This document shows positions 34,148 through 42,269 of a stretch of 45,553 nt of DNA, one piece after another. The notes beneath the pieces are model-generated. The model did not search any database, was not told where the DNA came from, and was given only the letters and a program-made list of their open reading frames with translations. Numbering within the stretch: the stretch's first letter is position 1; each line of letters begins with the position of its first letter. The DNA comes from Enterococcus_D entomosocium (lineage in GTDB: Bacteria; Bacillota; Bacilli; Lactobacillales; Enterococcaceae). Location of the stretch: the NCBI RefSeq assembly GCF_030441895.1, contig NZ_JARJAS010000029.1. The stretch is one strand, 5' to 3'. A program made the translations under genes and the position numbers.

Positions 34148-34651
34148 CTAGTTTGAATGATCCTCGGAGGCTGGCGATGATTCGTGCGATTGATTCTTGC
34201 GTCTTTGCTGGGCTTCCTGTTTTCGCAGCTTCCTCAACTCTTTTAAAAAGGCATTCTCAATTTGAAGGGATCGGACTTGCTTTTCTAATGCCTTGATACG
34301 ATCGCGTTCTTCAGTTGTTGTATTTTCTTTTTTGTTTTCTTTTTTTCTAGTCAAAGTAAGTGGTCGCCCTTTCTCTTTTGAGAGCCCCTCAATACCTGCT
34401 TCTCTGAAATTACGCATCCAATTGGCAATAAGCGCAGGGTTGTTCATTTCTAAAGTACTGGCAACTTCTCGATAGGACATCTCATTTGTTTGATATAACT
34501 CTAGCGCATTTAACTTAAATTGAACAGAATATTTCTGATTTTGACGCTTTCTCAATAGACCTTCCTCTCCGTATTCACGATAGGCATTCACCCAATCACT
34601 TACTTGAGACACCGTATTTGTTGGCAAGATGACGATATCCGCCCACGCCAC
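34148..34651 (-). pseudogene. IS3-family OrfA, N-terminus frameshifted
   Basis: The frame encodes the second helix-turn-helix (YSVQFKLNALELYQTNEMSYREVASTLEMNNPALIANWMRNFREAG) and the C-terminal leucine-zipper-like helix (ERDRIKALEKQVRSLQIENAFLKEL) of OrfA. The expected first helix-turn-helix lies in another frame just upstream: KYPFELKLKIVKEYLSGV and GGYRHLANKYGVSS, ending at a TGA near 34605. The two frames join at QVSDWVNAYREYGEEGLLRK, so an indel near 34610 splits the gene. The upstream frame also lacks an ATG (ATT or TTG nearby). The short product from GTG 34651 would lack half of its DNA-binding part, so the IS is probably inactive. Confidence 0.75.
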
Positions 34652-34763
34652 TAAGATATTCTTTAACGATTTTTAGTTTTAATTCAAAAGGATATTTTGC
34701 AATACAAATAACGACCCCCAAAAGTTAGATTCTTTGGTCTAACTTTTGGGGGTCGCTTCAAAT

Positions 34764-35238
34764 CAAGCGAGGCGGGTATACTTTCTTTTTCATTTTCCCG
34801 CATCGAAAATAATATATCTTGCTTCTATTCTGAAAAAATTGGTTTGGTTTCTTGAGGAATATCATCAAAATTATTGGTCTGACTTTTTGTTAGCTGTTAA
34901 GAAATCTTCTGATTGATGATCAAAATGAGAAGAGTTGTTTTTTTTCCGTATTGTTTCCGATCAGAATATATTGCCTTTTAGATAAAACTCATTATATAGC
35001 GATTGTGTGATAATGGATTCGAACAACTAATTTAAATTGTGATTTTCCAACGAAATACTTTTCCTTAAATGAATGAAAGTAAAATCAGTTTCATGCAAAT
35101 AAACGGCGACCATCTGCTCAAACACTACTGCTTATGATTGGATTGGTATTTTTGTTATTTAAATTGTATTAATATTGAGAAACTGCTATCATTATGTGTT
35201 GTTAGTGGAGTATTCAATTTTTTGAAAGGGGGCTTCTA
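34764..35238. other. AT-rich intergenic region right of the IS
   Basis: No gene is seen. Joined across the IS, its first bases (CAAGCGAGGCGGGTATACTTTCTTTTT) continue a long imperfect inverted repeat that begins left of the IS at about 33195. The IS therefore landed in the loop of a hairpin. Confidence 0.5.
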
Positions 35239-36576
35239 GTGGGAACCTCATTACCAAGTAAACAGAACTTTCCAGAATTCTTTTACTTATTTGCAATTAT
35301 GATTTTCGGTGTAATCTCAACATTTATTACGTATCCCATAACTAACGGGGATGAAGGGTATCATATAAGCAGGAGTTATACTATTTTCTCTGGAAATAAT
35401 CCTGATTCAATGAAGACTGATACCGTGCGTAACCTTGAATTAATGGCGATAGCATCGAATAAGGAAGAACATGATTTTGACGTAGGCTCTTTCTTTAAAA
35501 CAAAGTTGTCGGATGTCCAGGAGGACACGTTAAGCTTCCATCTGCAAAGAGAAAATAATTCAATCCTCAAAATAGGTATAGGTCATTTTCCAGCAGCCAT
35601 AGGTGTGTTGATAGGTAGATACGTTTATCCCAGTTACGGTGTCATGTTAGTCTTTTCCAGACTTTCAAACTTAGTTTTTTTCGCGATCAGCTTATTCTTT
35701 ATTATCAAAAGCAGTAAGGTAGGAAAATGGTCGTTGGTCATGCTGTTTTCAGTGCCATTTTTACAGAAAATTGCTAGCCCAAGTTATGATGTCTATTCTT
35801 ATGTGGTTCTTTCAGCGTTTATGGTCAATTTATTGAACTTAGCTAGAGTAACTAGATTTAAAGATGTAACCAAAAAACAGATAGGCTATACCCTTCTTAC
35901 GATGTTTTTCATTTTGTTTGCAAAGAACAACTATGTTTTTGCATTACCTTCATTGTTTTTTCTGCCGTTGTTTACAAATAAAGCAACAGAGATATACACA
36001 CGACAGAGGAAAGGCGTTCGCTTCGCTTTTTGGATTTTTATCATGTTAGCCGCTGTTGTTGTACTGTATTTCTTAAATCAGATATTTGGTTTAAGCAACT
36101 TTTTTAAACAATTTATTCATTCTTATTTGAATACTGAAACAATGGAGCGAAGAGGAAGAACCTTGTTCAATGTAGTTTCTACCATATTGCCAGATATGTT
36201 TAATCTGTTCTGGTTGTTGTGCTTGTTTTTTGTGATGTTAACTGAAAGAAAATTCTCATGGAAACCAGCATTTATTGTGGGATTGATTGCAATTTTCTTT
36301 ACAAATTGGGTTGGGATTTTTGCCGGTTTTTATCTCATATTAGATAAACCAACCCAAGCATTTGATGAACTTAGTGGACGCTATCTGCATCCCTTTATTA
36401 TCTGCTTCTTACCTTTTATCCAAACGATAAGTTACAGATATAATTTAGTATCCTCGCAAAAAGCAGTAAAAATGGTGGCGTTTTTTTCTACAGTCTTAAT
36501 AATGACATTATATTTGGTTGTTTGCTACTATAGAGGGTATGTTATTTATACCACACCTACATGGACGACAAGGTAA
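35239..36576 (+). CDS. DUF2142-like multi-pass membrane protein
   Basis: 445 residues with about ten hydrophobic segments. The loop after the first helix, ITNGDEGYHISRSYTIFSGN, has the D-E-x-x-H pattern of DUF2142 and other GT-C-fold proteins, and further on comes RENNSILKIGIGHFPAAIGVLIGR. The region SPSYDVYSYVVLSAF and a late SGRYLHPFIICFLPF are also typical of the family. It is thought to work in the assembly of cell-surface glycans; no activity has been shown for most members. The start is GTG with GAAAGGGGG upstream. With the 589-residue protein it forms a pair of envelope-glycan-type membrane proteins, now split by the IS. Confidence 0.75.
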   Translation: MGTSLPSKQNFPEFFYLFAIMIFGVISTFITYPITNGDEGYHISRSYTIFSGNNPDSMKTDTVRNLELMAIASNKEEHDFDVGSFFKTKLSDVQEDTLSFHLQRENNSILKIGIGHFPAAIGVLIGRYVYPSYGVMLVFSRLSNLVFFAISLFFIIKSSKVGKWSLVMLFSVPFLQKIASPSYDVYSYVVLSAFMVNLLNLARVTRFKDVTKKQIGYTLLTMFFILFAKNNYVFALPSLFFLPLFTNKATEIYTRQRKGVRFAFWIFIMLAAVVVLYFLNQIFGLSNFFKQFIHSYLNTETMERRGRTLFNVVSTILPDMFNLFWLLCLFFVMLTERKFSWKPAFIVGLIAIFFTNWVGIFAGFYLILDKPTQAFDELSGRYLHPFIICFLPFIQTISYRYNLVSSQKAVKMVAFFSTVLIMTLYLVVCYYRGYVIYTTPTWTTR

Positions 36577-36619
36577 ATGAATGGGGGGTCTGACCAAGTG
36601 AACTGGACATCCATTAGTG

Positions 36620-36671
36620 AACTTAAAAGTCAGACTTTTATGGAGTTGAGAAATCTACTCCTTTTTGTTTA
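36620..36671 (-). mobile_element. Remnant of an IS3-type end
   Basis: Sequence from TAGTGAACTTAAAAGTCAGAC through a GGAGTTGA-GAAA-TCTACTCC hairpin to T5 follows the layout of the left end of the IS at 33229 (TAGTGACCCCAAAAAGTTAGAC plus hairpin), with several differences. It abuts a broken gene, so it is a leftover end of a related element, not a terminator of a local gene. Confidence 0.6.
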
Positions 36672-36983
36672 ACAATAATCCTCGGTATCCTATGCTGTTC
36701 ATTTGGTATGGCAGTCTTGATGACAGTAGGAGTGGTCAAAAATCCTCTTGAGGAGCTTGTGATGGTGATTGCTCAAAAGAACAATACATCTTTTAGTCGT
36801 TATAGAATTATGGCAGACAGTCTGTGTATTCTGCTTAATCTTATGATGATTCTAACCTTCAATTTAGCGTTTCCGACTTTGCGAGAAGGCACTTGAGTGA
36901 GCATGCTGCTATTAAGAAGATCGATGAAGTATACTTTTCCAGTCGCTAGACGATGTGCGCATATAGTAAGAAGGCTGCAATAA
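36672..36983 (+). pseudogene. Decayed YczE/YitT-type membrane protein gene fragment
   Basis: The plus frame gives LTIILGILCCSFGMAVLM, TVGVVKNPLEELVMVIAQKN, YRIMADSLCILLNLMMIL and LAFPTLREGT, then an in-frame TGA (36894-36896). It continues as VSMLLLRRSMKYTFPVARRCAH to 36983. The pattern of a glycine/proline loop after a membrane helix, followed by R-x-x-x-D and another helix, is that of YczE/DUF6198-like proteins of about 200 residues. The 5' part is missing at the IS remnant, and a stop interrupts the 3' part. The region 36984-37077 shows nothing more. Confidence 0.55.
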
Positions 36984-37077
36984 TATTAGGATTTTGAGCA
37001 TGCATTTGTAGACCGACAGGAGAACGGCGGCAACCATTTCTGAAAACTAACAAAAGATAAAAAAGATAAATTCACCC

Positions 37078-37106
37078 TTGATACCGGTTTCATAGTATGC
37101 TAAACT
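37078..37106 (+). promoter_or_regulatory. Promoter of the antiterminator/PTS operon
   Basis: TTGATA (37078-37083) and TAAACT (37101-37106), 17 bases apart, directly upstream of the first RAT/terminator. Confidence 0.7.
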
Positions 37107-37122
37107 GTGTCCATAAGTGATA

Positions 37123-37181
37123 GGGTGCTACTATTAAATTAGGCACGACCGAAGAAAGGGTTCTTTCTTTGGTCGTTTTTT
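37123..37181 (+). promoter_or_regulatory. RAT antiterminator and overlapping terminator 1
   Basis: GGGTGCTACTA (37123-37133) and TAGGCACGACC (37140-37150) have the layout of the ribonucleic antiterminator bound by BglG/LicT proteins. The end ACGACC is also the start of a terminator stem: ACGACCGAAGAAAG (37145-37158) pairs with CTTTCTTTGGTCGT (37163-37176), followed by T6. The two folds exclude each other. The regulator at 37261 should bind and let transcription pass. Confidence 0.85.
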
Positions 37182-37260
37182 ATTGTTTGAAAACAACTCG
37201 ATAGTTTCAGAAAAATAGTTCTTCTAATTTTGAAGAACTATGCGGAAAGGGGGCCAATCA

Positions 37261-38082
37261 ATGTTTGTGGTAAAAAAACTGAATCATAATGCCGTTTTGA
37301 TTGATGACGAAGGAGTAGAAAAAATAGCAATGGGGAAAGGTCTTGGGTTTTCATCGGTAGTCAATCAGCCATTTGATCCAGTGTTTGCAGATAAAATTTT
37401 TACATTGGATTCAAAAGAAAAAACAAAGCGATTTAGTGAGATCGCTGCTCAAATCCCGATTGAATTTATTGAGTTTACTGAAGAAATGATTCAACTGATT
37501 TCCACTAGGATCAGCTCTCCATTAGATTCCAATATCTATATTACATTGACAGATCATATGTATTTTGCCGTTCAAAGAAAAAGAGAAGATAGTCATGTAA
37601 CTGCCATTATGCTGCCAGAAATGAAACTTCTTTATCCAACCGAATATGATACAGCTGTCGAGGTAGTTGAACGGATCAATCACCAGTATCACACGGAATT
37701 GGGTGCAAATGAGGTCGGATTTATCACGATGCACATTATAAATGCGGAATTAGGTGAGCCCAATAGCTTGAACAGTTTGAAAATATTAGAAATGACGACA
37801 ACGATCTTGAGCTATTTAGAAAAATCTTATTTAGAAAACTTTGATAAAGAATCACTGACATATCATCGCTTGATGATCCATATCAAGTTCTTGGTCAAGC
37901 GTTTGATTTATAACGAAGCCTCTCCAGAAGAAAATTTTGGCTTTTTTACGGAAACTTTTAAGAGCAGCAAAGCATACCAAGCAGCTTTAAAAATCAAGGA
38001 GATCATAGAAAACCAGTTTCAACTGGCAGTTCAAGAGAATGAAGTTATTTATTTAGCCATTCATTTAGCACGTATCTATTAA
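37261..38082 (+). CDS. BglG/LicT family transcription antiterminator
   Basis: 273-residue RNA-binding regulator. Residues 1-55 form the CAT RNA-binding domain (MFVVKKLNHNAVLIDDEG, MGKGLGF). Two PRD domains follow with the conserved phosphorylatable histidines His99 and His158 in PRD1, and about His207 and His268 in PRD2 (NEVGFITMHIINAEL; NEVIYLAIHLARIY). PTS-mediated phosphorylation of the PRDs couples activity to sugar uptake. AAAGGGGG lies upstream of the ATG at 37261, which is chosen over an ATG at 37240. Flanked by two matching RAT/terminators, so it controls both itself and the genes downstream. Confidence 0.95.
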   Translation: MFVVKKLNHNAVLIDDEGVEKIAMGKGLGFSSVVNQPFDPVFADKIFTLDSKEKTKRFSEIAAQIPIEFIEFTEEMIQLISTRISSPLDSNIYITLTDHMYFAVQRKREDSHVTAIMLPEMKLLYPTEYDTAVEVVERINHQYHTELGANEVGFITMHIINAELGEPNSLNSLKILEMTTTILSYLEKSYLENFDKESLTYHRLMIHIKFLVKRLIYNEASPEENFGFFTETFKSSKAYQAALKIKEIIENQFQLAVQENEVIYLAIHLARIY

Positions 38083-38094
38083 ATAAGTGAATCC

Positions 38095-38168
38095 GGGCGT
38101 AACTAGTTGGTAGGCGCAACCGAATGAAACATAGCAAACAAGCTATGCTCATTTGGTTGCGCTTTTTT
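38095..38168 (+). promoter_or_regulatory. RAT antiterminator and overlapping terminator 2
   Basis: GGGCGTAACTA (38095-38105) and TAGGCGCAACC (38111-38121) align closely with the first RAT. GCGCAACCGAATGA (38114-38127) pairs with TCATTTGGTTGCGC (38149-38162) to form the terminator, with an inner CATAGC/GCTATG helix and T6 after it. It lies between the antiterminator gene and the sugar genes. Confidence 0.85.
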
Positions 38169-38193
38169 AGCGGAAAAAGAAAGGAAGAATGAA

Positions 38194-38958
38194 ATGGGAA
38201 AAGTAATTTTTAATTCGGATGATTTTGGTTACAGCTATGGTGTTAATTATGGCATTTTAGATGCCTACCAGCGAGGGATCCTCACCTCGACAACATTGAT
38301 GGCAAACATGCCTGGTTTTGAACATGCAGTGAAACTAAAAAAGGAGGTGCCGGGTCTAGGAGTAGGGGTTCATTTGACCCTAACATGCGGAAAACCACTT
38401 TTGGAAAACGTTGATAGTCTAACAGAAGGTGGCCGATTTAGACCGTTGAAGTTTTATCAGCAACCATTTGCTATTGACCAAGATCAGCTCTATCAAGAAT
38501 GGAATGCTCAGATTCAAAAAGTATATCGAGCGGGGATCTTGCCTACACACTTAGATAGTCATCACCATACGCATTCTTTTGGCAGCAATCAGGAAGTAGT
38601 GATTGCTTTAGCCCAAAAATATGATTTACCCGTCAGAGGAAACTTTGAGAGAAGTGAAGAAGTGCGGCATGTCGATTATTTTGAGCCGTATTTTGACGAC
38701 GTGGGAGAAAAAGAGGTGAAGAAAAGACAAATCAGTACGTCTGTTGAAGACTATTTGAAGGATTTGTATAAGAAGCTTCAAAAAGACCAAACGATCGAAG
38801 TCATGTGCCACACCGCTTATTTGGATCAGGAGTTATTAGAGGGATCAAGTTTCATTTATCCTCGCATGAAGCAGGTTGAATTTTTGATTCATTCGCCGTT
38901 TGTCCAGAAAGTAAAGAAAGATCCGTTGATTGAATTAACTACGTATAAAACAATTTAA
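38194..38958 (+). CDS. ChbG/YdjC family carbohydrate deacetylase
   Basis: 254-residue metal-dependent deacetylase that removes an acetyl group from N-acetylglucosamine units of imported, usually phosphorylated, oligosaccharides. Motifs: NSDDFG (Asp9, Asp10), GVHLTLTCGKP (His60) and THLDSHHHTH (Asp121, His123-His127), which supply the catalytic base and metal ligands in the YdjC fold. The ATG follows AAAGGAAG. First gene after the second RAT/terminator and 18 bases before the PTS gene. In E. coli, ChbG deacetylates chitobiose-6-phosphate so that the GH4 enzyme ChbF can cut it; here too a GH4 gene lies two genes downstream. Confidence 0.92.
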   Translation: MGKVIFNSDDFGYSYGVNYGILDAYQRGILTSTTLMANMPGFEHAVKLKKEVPGLGVGVHLTLTCGKPLLENVDSLTEGGRFRPLKFYQQPFAIDQDQLYQEWNAQIQKVYRAGILPTHLDSHHHTHSFGSNQEVVIALAQKYDLPVRGNFERSEEVRHVDYFEPYFDDVGEKEVKKRQISTSVEDYLKDLYKKLQKDQTIEVMCHTAYLDQELLEGSSFIYPRMKQVEFLIHSPFVQKVKKDPLIELTTYKTI

Positions 38959-38976
38959 TATAGGAGGAATGTAATA

Positions 38977-40392
38977 ATGACGAATTTTAAAGCAAATGTA
39001 CAAAAGTTGGGGCGGGCAATGTTGTTGCCAGTTGCAGCAATGCCGCTAGCAGGATTGATCATGCGGCTATCAGCTGACGACATGTTGAATATTCCCGTTT
39101 TGGGAGCGGCCGGCAATGCAGTTTTCGGCAATTTGGATATCTTGTTTGCGATTGGGGTCGCAATTGGTTTTGCTAAAACCAAAGACAAAGGAATACCAGC
39201 ACTTACTGGTTTCTTAGCAATAGCTACCTTGAAAAAAGGGTTGGAGATTATGAATCCAGTAGTAAGTATGGGTATTTTTGGGGGCATCATTTCCGGACTG
39301 ATTGCCGCTTGGACTTATAACCGCTTTAAGGAACAAAAATTACCGATGGTTTTCTCTTATTTTGCGGGTGAAAAATTTCCTTTGACGATGGTCATGATTT
39401 TACAGACGATCTCAGCGGTTGTTTTCGGTTTGGTTTGGCCGATCATACAAATGGGTATCGACAATTTTGCCAAAATGCTGGTTGACATGGGGGCACTCGG
39501 TGTTGGGATTTTTATGTTTTTAAATCGATTGTTGATTCCCTTTGGCTTGCATCACGTTTTGAACACCTATGTATATTACGATTTAGGAAGCTATACTTCG
39601 CCTAGCGGGGAAGTTTTCCGAGGAGAAATGACACGCTTTATTAATGGCGATCCGCAGGCAGGATTGTTTTTATCCGGATTTTTTGTGGTGATGATGTTTG
39701 GAATACCAGCTATCTGTTTAGCGATTTACAAAGCAGCGTATAAAGAAAACAAAGAGATGGTTAAAGGAATCATGGGAAGCGGTGCTGCCACCTCGTTTAT
39801 TGCCAATATTACAGAGCCTGTTGAATTCAGCTTTATGTTTCTCTCCCCCATGCTGTATGTGATCCATGCCTTTTTCGCTGGGCTAGCAGGAATCGTCTGT
39901 TATTTGTTTAATATACGAATTGGTTTCACTTTCGGAGCATGTATTGTAGATTATCTTATCAATTTCCGAATCGCGACAAATGCTATTCTGATCCTTCCAA
40001 TCGGGCTCGTCTTTTTCGCCTTGTATTACTTTACCTTTTATTATTTGATTAAAGCGAGAAATATCCAGACATTGGGTCGAGAAACTGCGACAAAATTTGG
40101 GGAAGAAATATCTCCAGAGGAAACAGAGTTGGGATTGGCGAGCAAAAATTATGAATACATGGCAAAAAAAATGCTCCAAGCGTTTGGCGGAAAAACCAAT
40201 ATTTTGGATGCATACAGCTGCAACACACGCTTGCGTGTTGAAGTTGCTGATTCTTCAGTGGTAGAGGAACAAAGAATCAAGCAATTAGGCGTGAGCGGGA
40301 TTATCAAGCCAACTGAAAAAAACTATCAAGTGATCATTGGGTTAGAAGTGACATATGTAATGGCTGAATTTGATAAATTATTGGAACAATAG
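38977..40392 (+). CDS. PTS IICB component, glucose/N-acetylglucosamine family
   Basis: 471 residues. IIC domain (about 1-360) with MLLPVAAMPLAGLIMRL, LIPFGLHHVLNTYVYYDLG, FINGDPQAGLFLSGFF and ITEPVEFSFMFLSPMLYVIHA, which match NagE/PtsG-type permeases and are closest to the N-acetylglucosamine type. IIB domain (about 390-471) with the phosphorylated Cys415 in SCNTRLRVEV. No IIA domain is fused; a separate IIA gene lies two genes downstream. AGGAGG precedes the ATG. Together they import and phosphorylate the sugar at C6. The neighbouring deacetylase supports an N-acetylated substrate. Confidence 0.92.
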   Translation: MTNFKANVQKLGRAMLLPVAAMPLAGLIMRLSADDMLNIPVLGAAGNAVFGNLDILFAIGVAIGFAKTKDKGIPALTGFLAIATLKKGLEIMNPVVSMGIFGGIISGLIAAWTYNRFKEQKLPMVFSYFAGEKFPLTMVMILQTISAVVFGLVWPIIQMGIDNFAKMLVDMGALGVGIFMFLNRLLIPFGLHHVLNTYVYYDLGSYTSPSGEVFRGEMTRFINGDPQAGLFLSGFFVVMMFGIPAICLAIYKAAYKENKEMVKGIMGSGAATSFIANITEPVEFSFMFLSPMLYVIHAFFAGLAGIVCYLFNIRIGFTFGACIVDYLINFRIATNAILILPIGLVFFALYYFTFYYLIKARNIQTLGRETATKFGEEISPEETELGLASKNYEYMAKKMLQAFGGKTNILDAYSCNTRLRVEVADSSVVEEQRIKQLGVSGIIKPTEKNYQVIIGLEVTYVMAEFDKLLEQ

Positions 40393-40408
40393 AAAGGAAG
40401 AAAATAGG

Positions 40409-41734
40409 ATGAAAAAACAAATCATTACCATCGCTGGAGGCGGAAGTACTTATACACCAGGAATTGTTCAGGCTATTTTAAATAATGCACAACGTTTACC
40501 GTTAGCTGAAATCCGTTTGTATGATATTGATGCAGAACGAAATGCAGATATGTACTTGATTATTCAGTTTATGTTGAAAAAAGAGGGCTTTTCAGATGTC
40601 CAGATCATTTCAACAGAAGATCCTAAGCATGCGTTTACTGGCTGTGACTTTGTATTCTCGCAGATTCGTGTTGGCGGAATGAAAATGAGAGAAAAAGACG
40701 AAAAAATCCCCTTGAATCATGGGCTAGTTGGACAAGAAACTTGTGGATTAGGCGGTTTTGCGTACGGCATGCGTTCAATGAAAGGATTGCTAGAGATCGT
40801 CGGTTATGTGCAAGATTATGCATCTGAAGCATGGATCTTGAATTATACAAATCCAGAATCGATCGTCTCTGAAGCGGTTCGCAGAACGTACCCAAATGCA
40901 AAAATGATCAATGCATGCGACATGACCATCTCGATCGAAGAAACGATTGCCGTCAACTATGGTTACAACCGTGAAAATTGGATACCGACATATTATGGGT
41001 TAAATCATTTTGGCTGGTATACCTCTATCTATGATAAAGAGCTAAAACGAGAAATCATGCCGGAAATTATTGAAAAGCTGACAACACAAGAAATGCAGGT
41101 TGCTGACTTTAATGCAGGGGATAAAACTTGGCAAGAAGCGTTTCAAATGATGTCAGTCATCACGAGAAATTTTCCAAACAATATCCCTAACAATTACTTA
41201 GAGTATTATTTGTATCCAGATATGGTTGTAGAGCATACAGACAAAAAATATACGCGAGCAAATATGGTGATGGATGGCCGTGAGAAAAATACCAAAGAAA
41301 TGGCAGATAAAATCCGACGCGGAGAGAAAGAAGATGTCTTAAATTTTAACTTTGGTGAGCATGGACAATACATTGTGGATATGGCGACATCTTTATTAAA
41401 TGATGAACGGCGCCGATTTATGCTGATCGTGCCCAATCAAGGAGCAATTCCTAATCTGCGTTCGGATGCCGTAGTTGAGGTGCCTGCTTACGTGGGAGCA
41501 ACGGGAGTGGAGCCGATTGCACTGAGAGAACCGATTTGTGACTTTCACAAGGGATTAATGGAGGCGCAAGTGGCTGCTGAAAAACTCCTTGTTGATGCTT
41601 ACTTTGAAGGGTCTTATCAAAAAGCATTGCAGGCATTCACATTGAATCAGACTGTTCCGAATGCGCGAGTGGCTAAAAAAATCTTAGATGAAATGATTGA
41701 GGCAAATAAAGAATATTGGCCTGAATTAAAGTAG
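40409..41734 (+). CDS. Glycoside hydrolase family 4, 6-phospho-alpha-glucosidase-like
   Basis: 441 residues. GH4 enzymes use NAD and a divalent metal to split 6-phospho-glycosides by an oxidation/elimination route. The NAD-binding loop AGGGSTYTPGI is at the start. The conserved GQETCGLGGFAYGMRS, LNYTNPESIVSEA, metal-ligand Cys170 (INACDM) and His200 (GLNHFGW) are present. The opening and the C-D-M and G-L-N-H-F-G-W motifs resemble maltose-6-phosphate hydrolases (MalH/AglB) more than ChbF. The ATG at 40409 follows GAAAGGAAG. It would hydrolyse the phosphorylated disaccharide delivered by the PTS. Confidence 0.93.
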   Translation: MKKQIITIAGGGSTYTPGIVQAILNNAQRLPLAEIRLYDIDAERNADMYLIIQFMLKKEGFSDVQIISTEDPKHAFTGCDFVFSQIRVGGMKMREKDEKIPLNHGLVGQETCGLGGFAYGMRSMKGLLEIVGYVQDYASEAWILNYTNPESIVSEAVRRTYPNAKMINACDMTISIEETIAVNYGYNRENWIPTYYGLNHFGWYTSIYDKELKREIMPEIIEKLTTQEMQVADFNAGDKTWQEAFQMMSVITRNFPNNIPNNYLEYYLYPDMVVEHTDKKYTRANMVMDGREKNTKEMADKIRRGEKEDVLNFNFGEHGQYIVDMATSLLNDERRRFMLIVPNQGAIPNLRSDAVVEVPAYVGATGVEPIALREPICDFHKGLMEAQVAAEKLLVDAYFEGSYQKALQAFTLNQTVPNARVAKKILDEMIEANKEYWPELK

Positions 41735-41746
41735 AGGTGATGGAAC

Positions 41747-42205
41747 GTGCTCTTTTTTAAAGAAAAAAAAGTGTTGAGAGCTGTGGCAAAAGGTCAAATT
41801 ATTCCTTTGGCAGCTGTAAAAGACCAAGTGTTTTCCTCGAAAATGATGGGGGAGGGCTATGCAATCATCGATCATGACGGTCATGTCTATTCTCCCGTTG
41901 AAGGAACGATCGAAAATATTTTTCCAACGTATCATGCAATAACAATTGGCAGTAAATCAGGAGAGAAAGTTTTGATCCATATGGGGATTGATACGGTTGA
42001 ACTAAAAGGGGCACCTTTTTCTATTCACGTCACCATCGGTCAGAAAGTGCCTTGTGGTACTTTATTAGCTGAGATGGATTTGCAACAACTGGTTGAAGCA
42101 AAAAAAGATGCAGCTATCATCGTTGTTTCACCTGACCTGTCGAAAGGAAAACTGCTGAAAACAAATCAACAAGTATCGATACAAGACGATTGCTATCAAT
42201 TTTAA
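41747..42205 (+). CDS. PTS IIA component, glucose family (Crr-like)
   Basis: 152-residue cytoplasmic phosphocarrier. Two histidines of the active site are visible: His63 (PTYHAITIG) and the phosphorylated His78 (VLIHMGIDTVEL). The typical KDQVFSSKMMGEGYAI and SPVEGTIENIF are also present. The start is GTG with AGAGGTGATGG upstream, 13 bases after the GH4 stop. It supplies the IIA function that the IICB protein lacks. Confidence 0.94.
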   Translation: MLFFKEKKVLRAVAKGQIIPLAAVKDQVFSSKMMGEGYAIIDHDGHVYSPVEGTIENIFPTYHAITIGSKSGEKVLIHMGIDTVELKGAPFSIHVTIGQKVPCGTLLAEMDLQQLVEAKKDAAIIVVSPDLSKGKLLKTNQQVSIQDDCYQF

Positions 42206-42211
42206 AAACGC

Positions 42212-42246
42212 AAGAAAAGGCTGAGGTTTTCGCTCAGTCTTTTCTT
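42212..42246 (+). terminator. Hairpin between IIA and sugar transporter genes
   Basis: AAGAAAAGGCTGAG (42212-42225) pairs with CTCAGTCTTTTCTT (42233-42246). The U-rich part is within the stem and no long T-run follows, so it may only partly stop transcription before the transporter gene. Confidence 0.6.
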
Positions 42247-42269
42247 AAGCGTATATTATAGGAGAAATG

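Larger units (their letters stand above)
33226..34763 (-). mobile_element. IS3-family insertion sequence (IS150-like group)
   Basis: The element spans 33229-34760 (1532 bases) and is oriented leftward. Its ends are imperfect inverted repeats starting with TG: TGTAGTGACCCCAAAAAGTT on the left, and TGAAGCGACCCCCAAAAGTT when the right end is read on the minus strand. AAT directly repeated at 33226-33228 and 34761-34763 fits a 3-bp target duplication, as expected for this family. Inside are orfA and orfB with the usual overlap. The left end holds a strong hairpin (33258-33278) that terminates orfB. The right end has an extra long palindrome formed by CGACCCCCAAAAGTTAGA (34710-34727) and its complement up to 34755. 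Confidence 0.92.
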
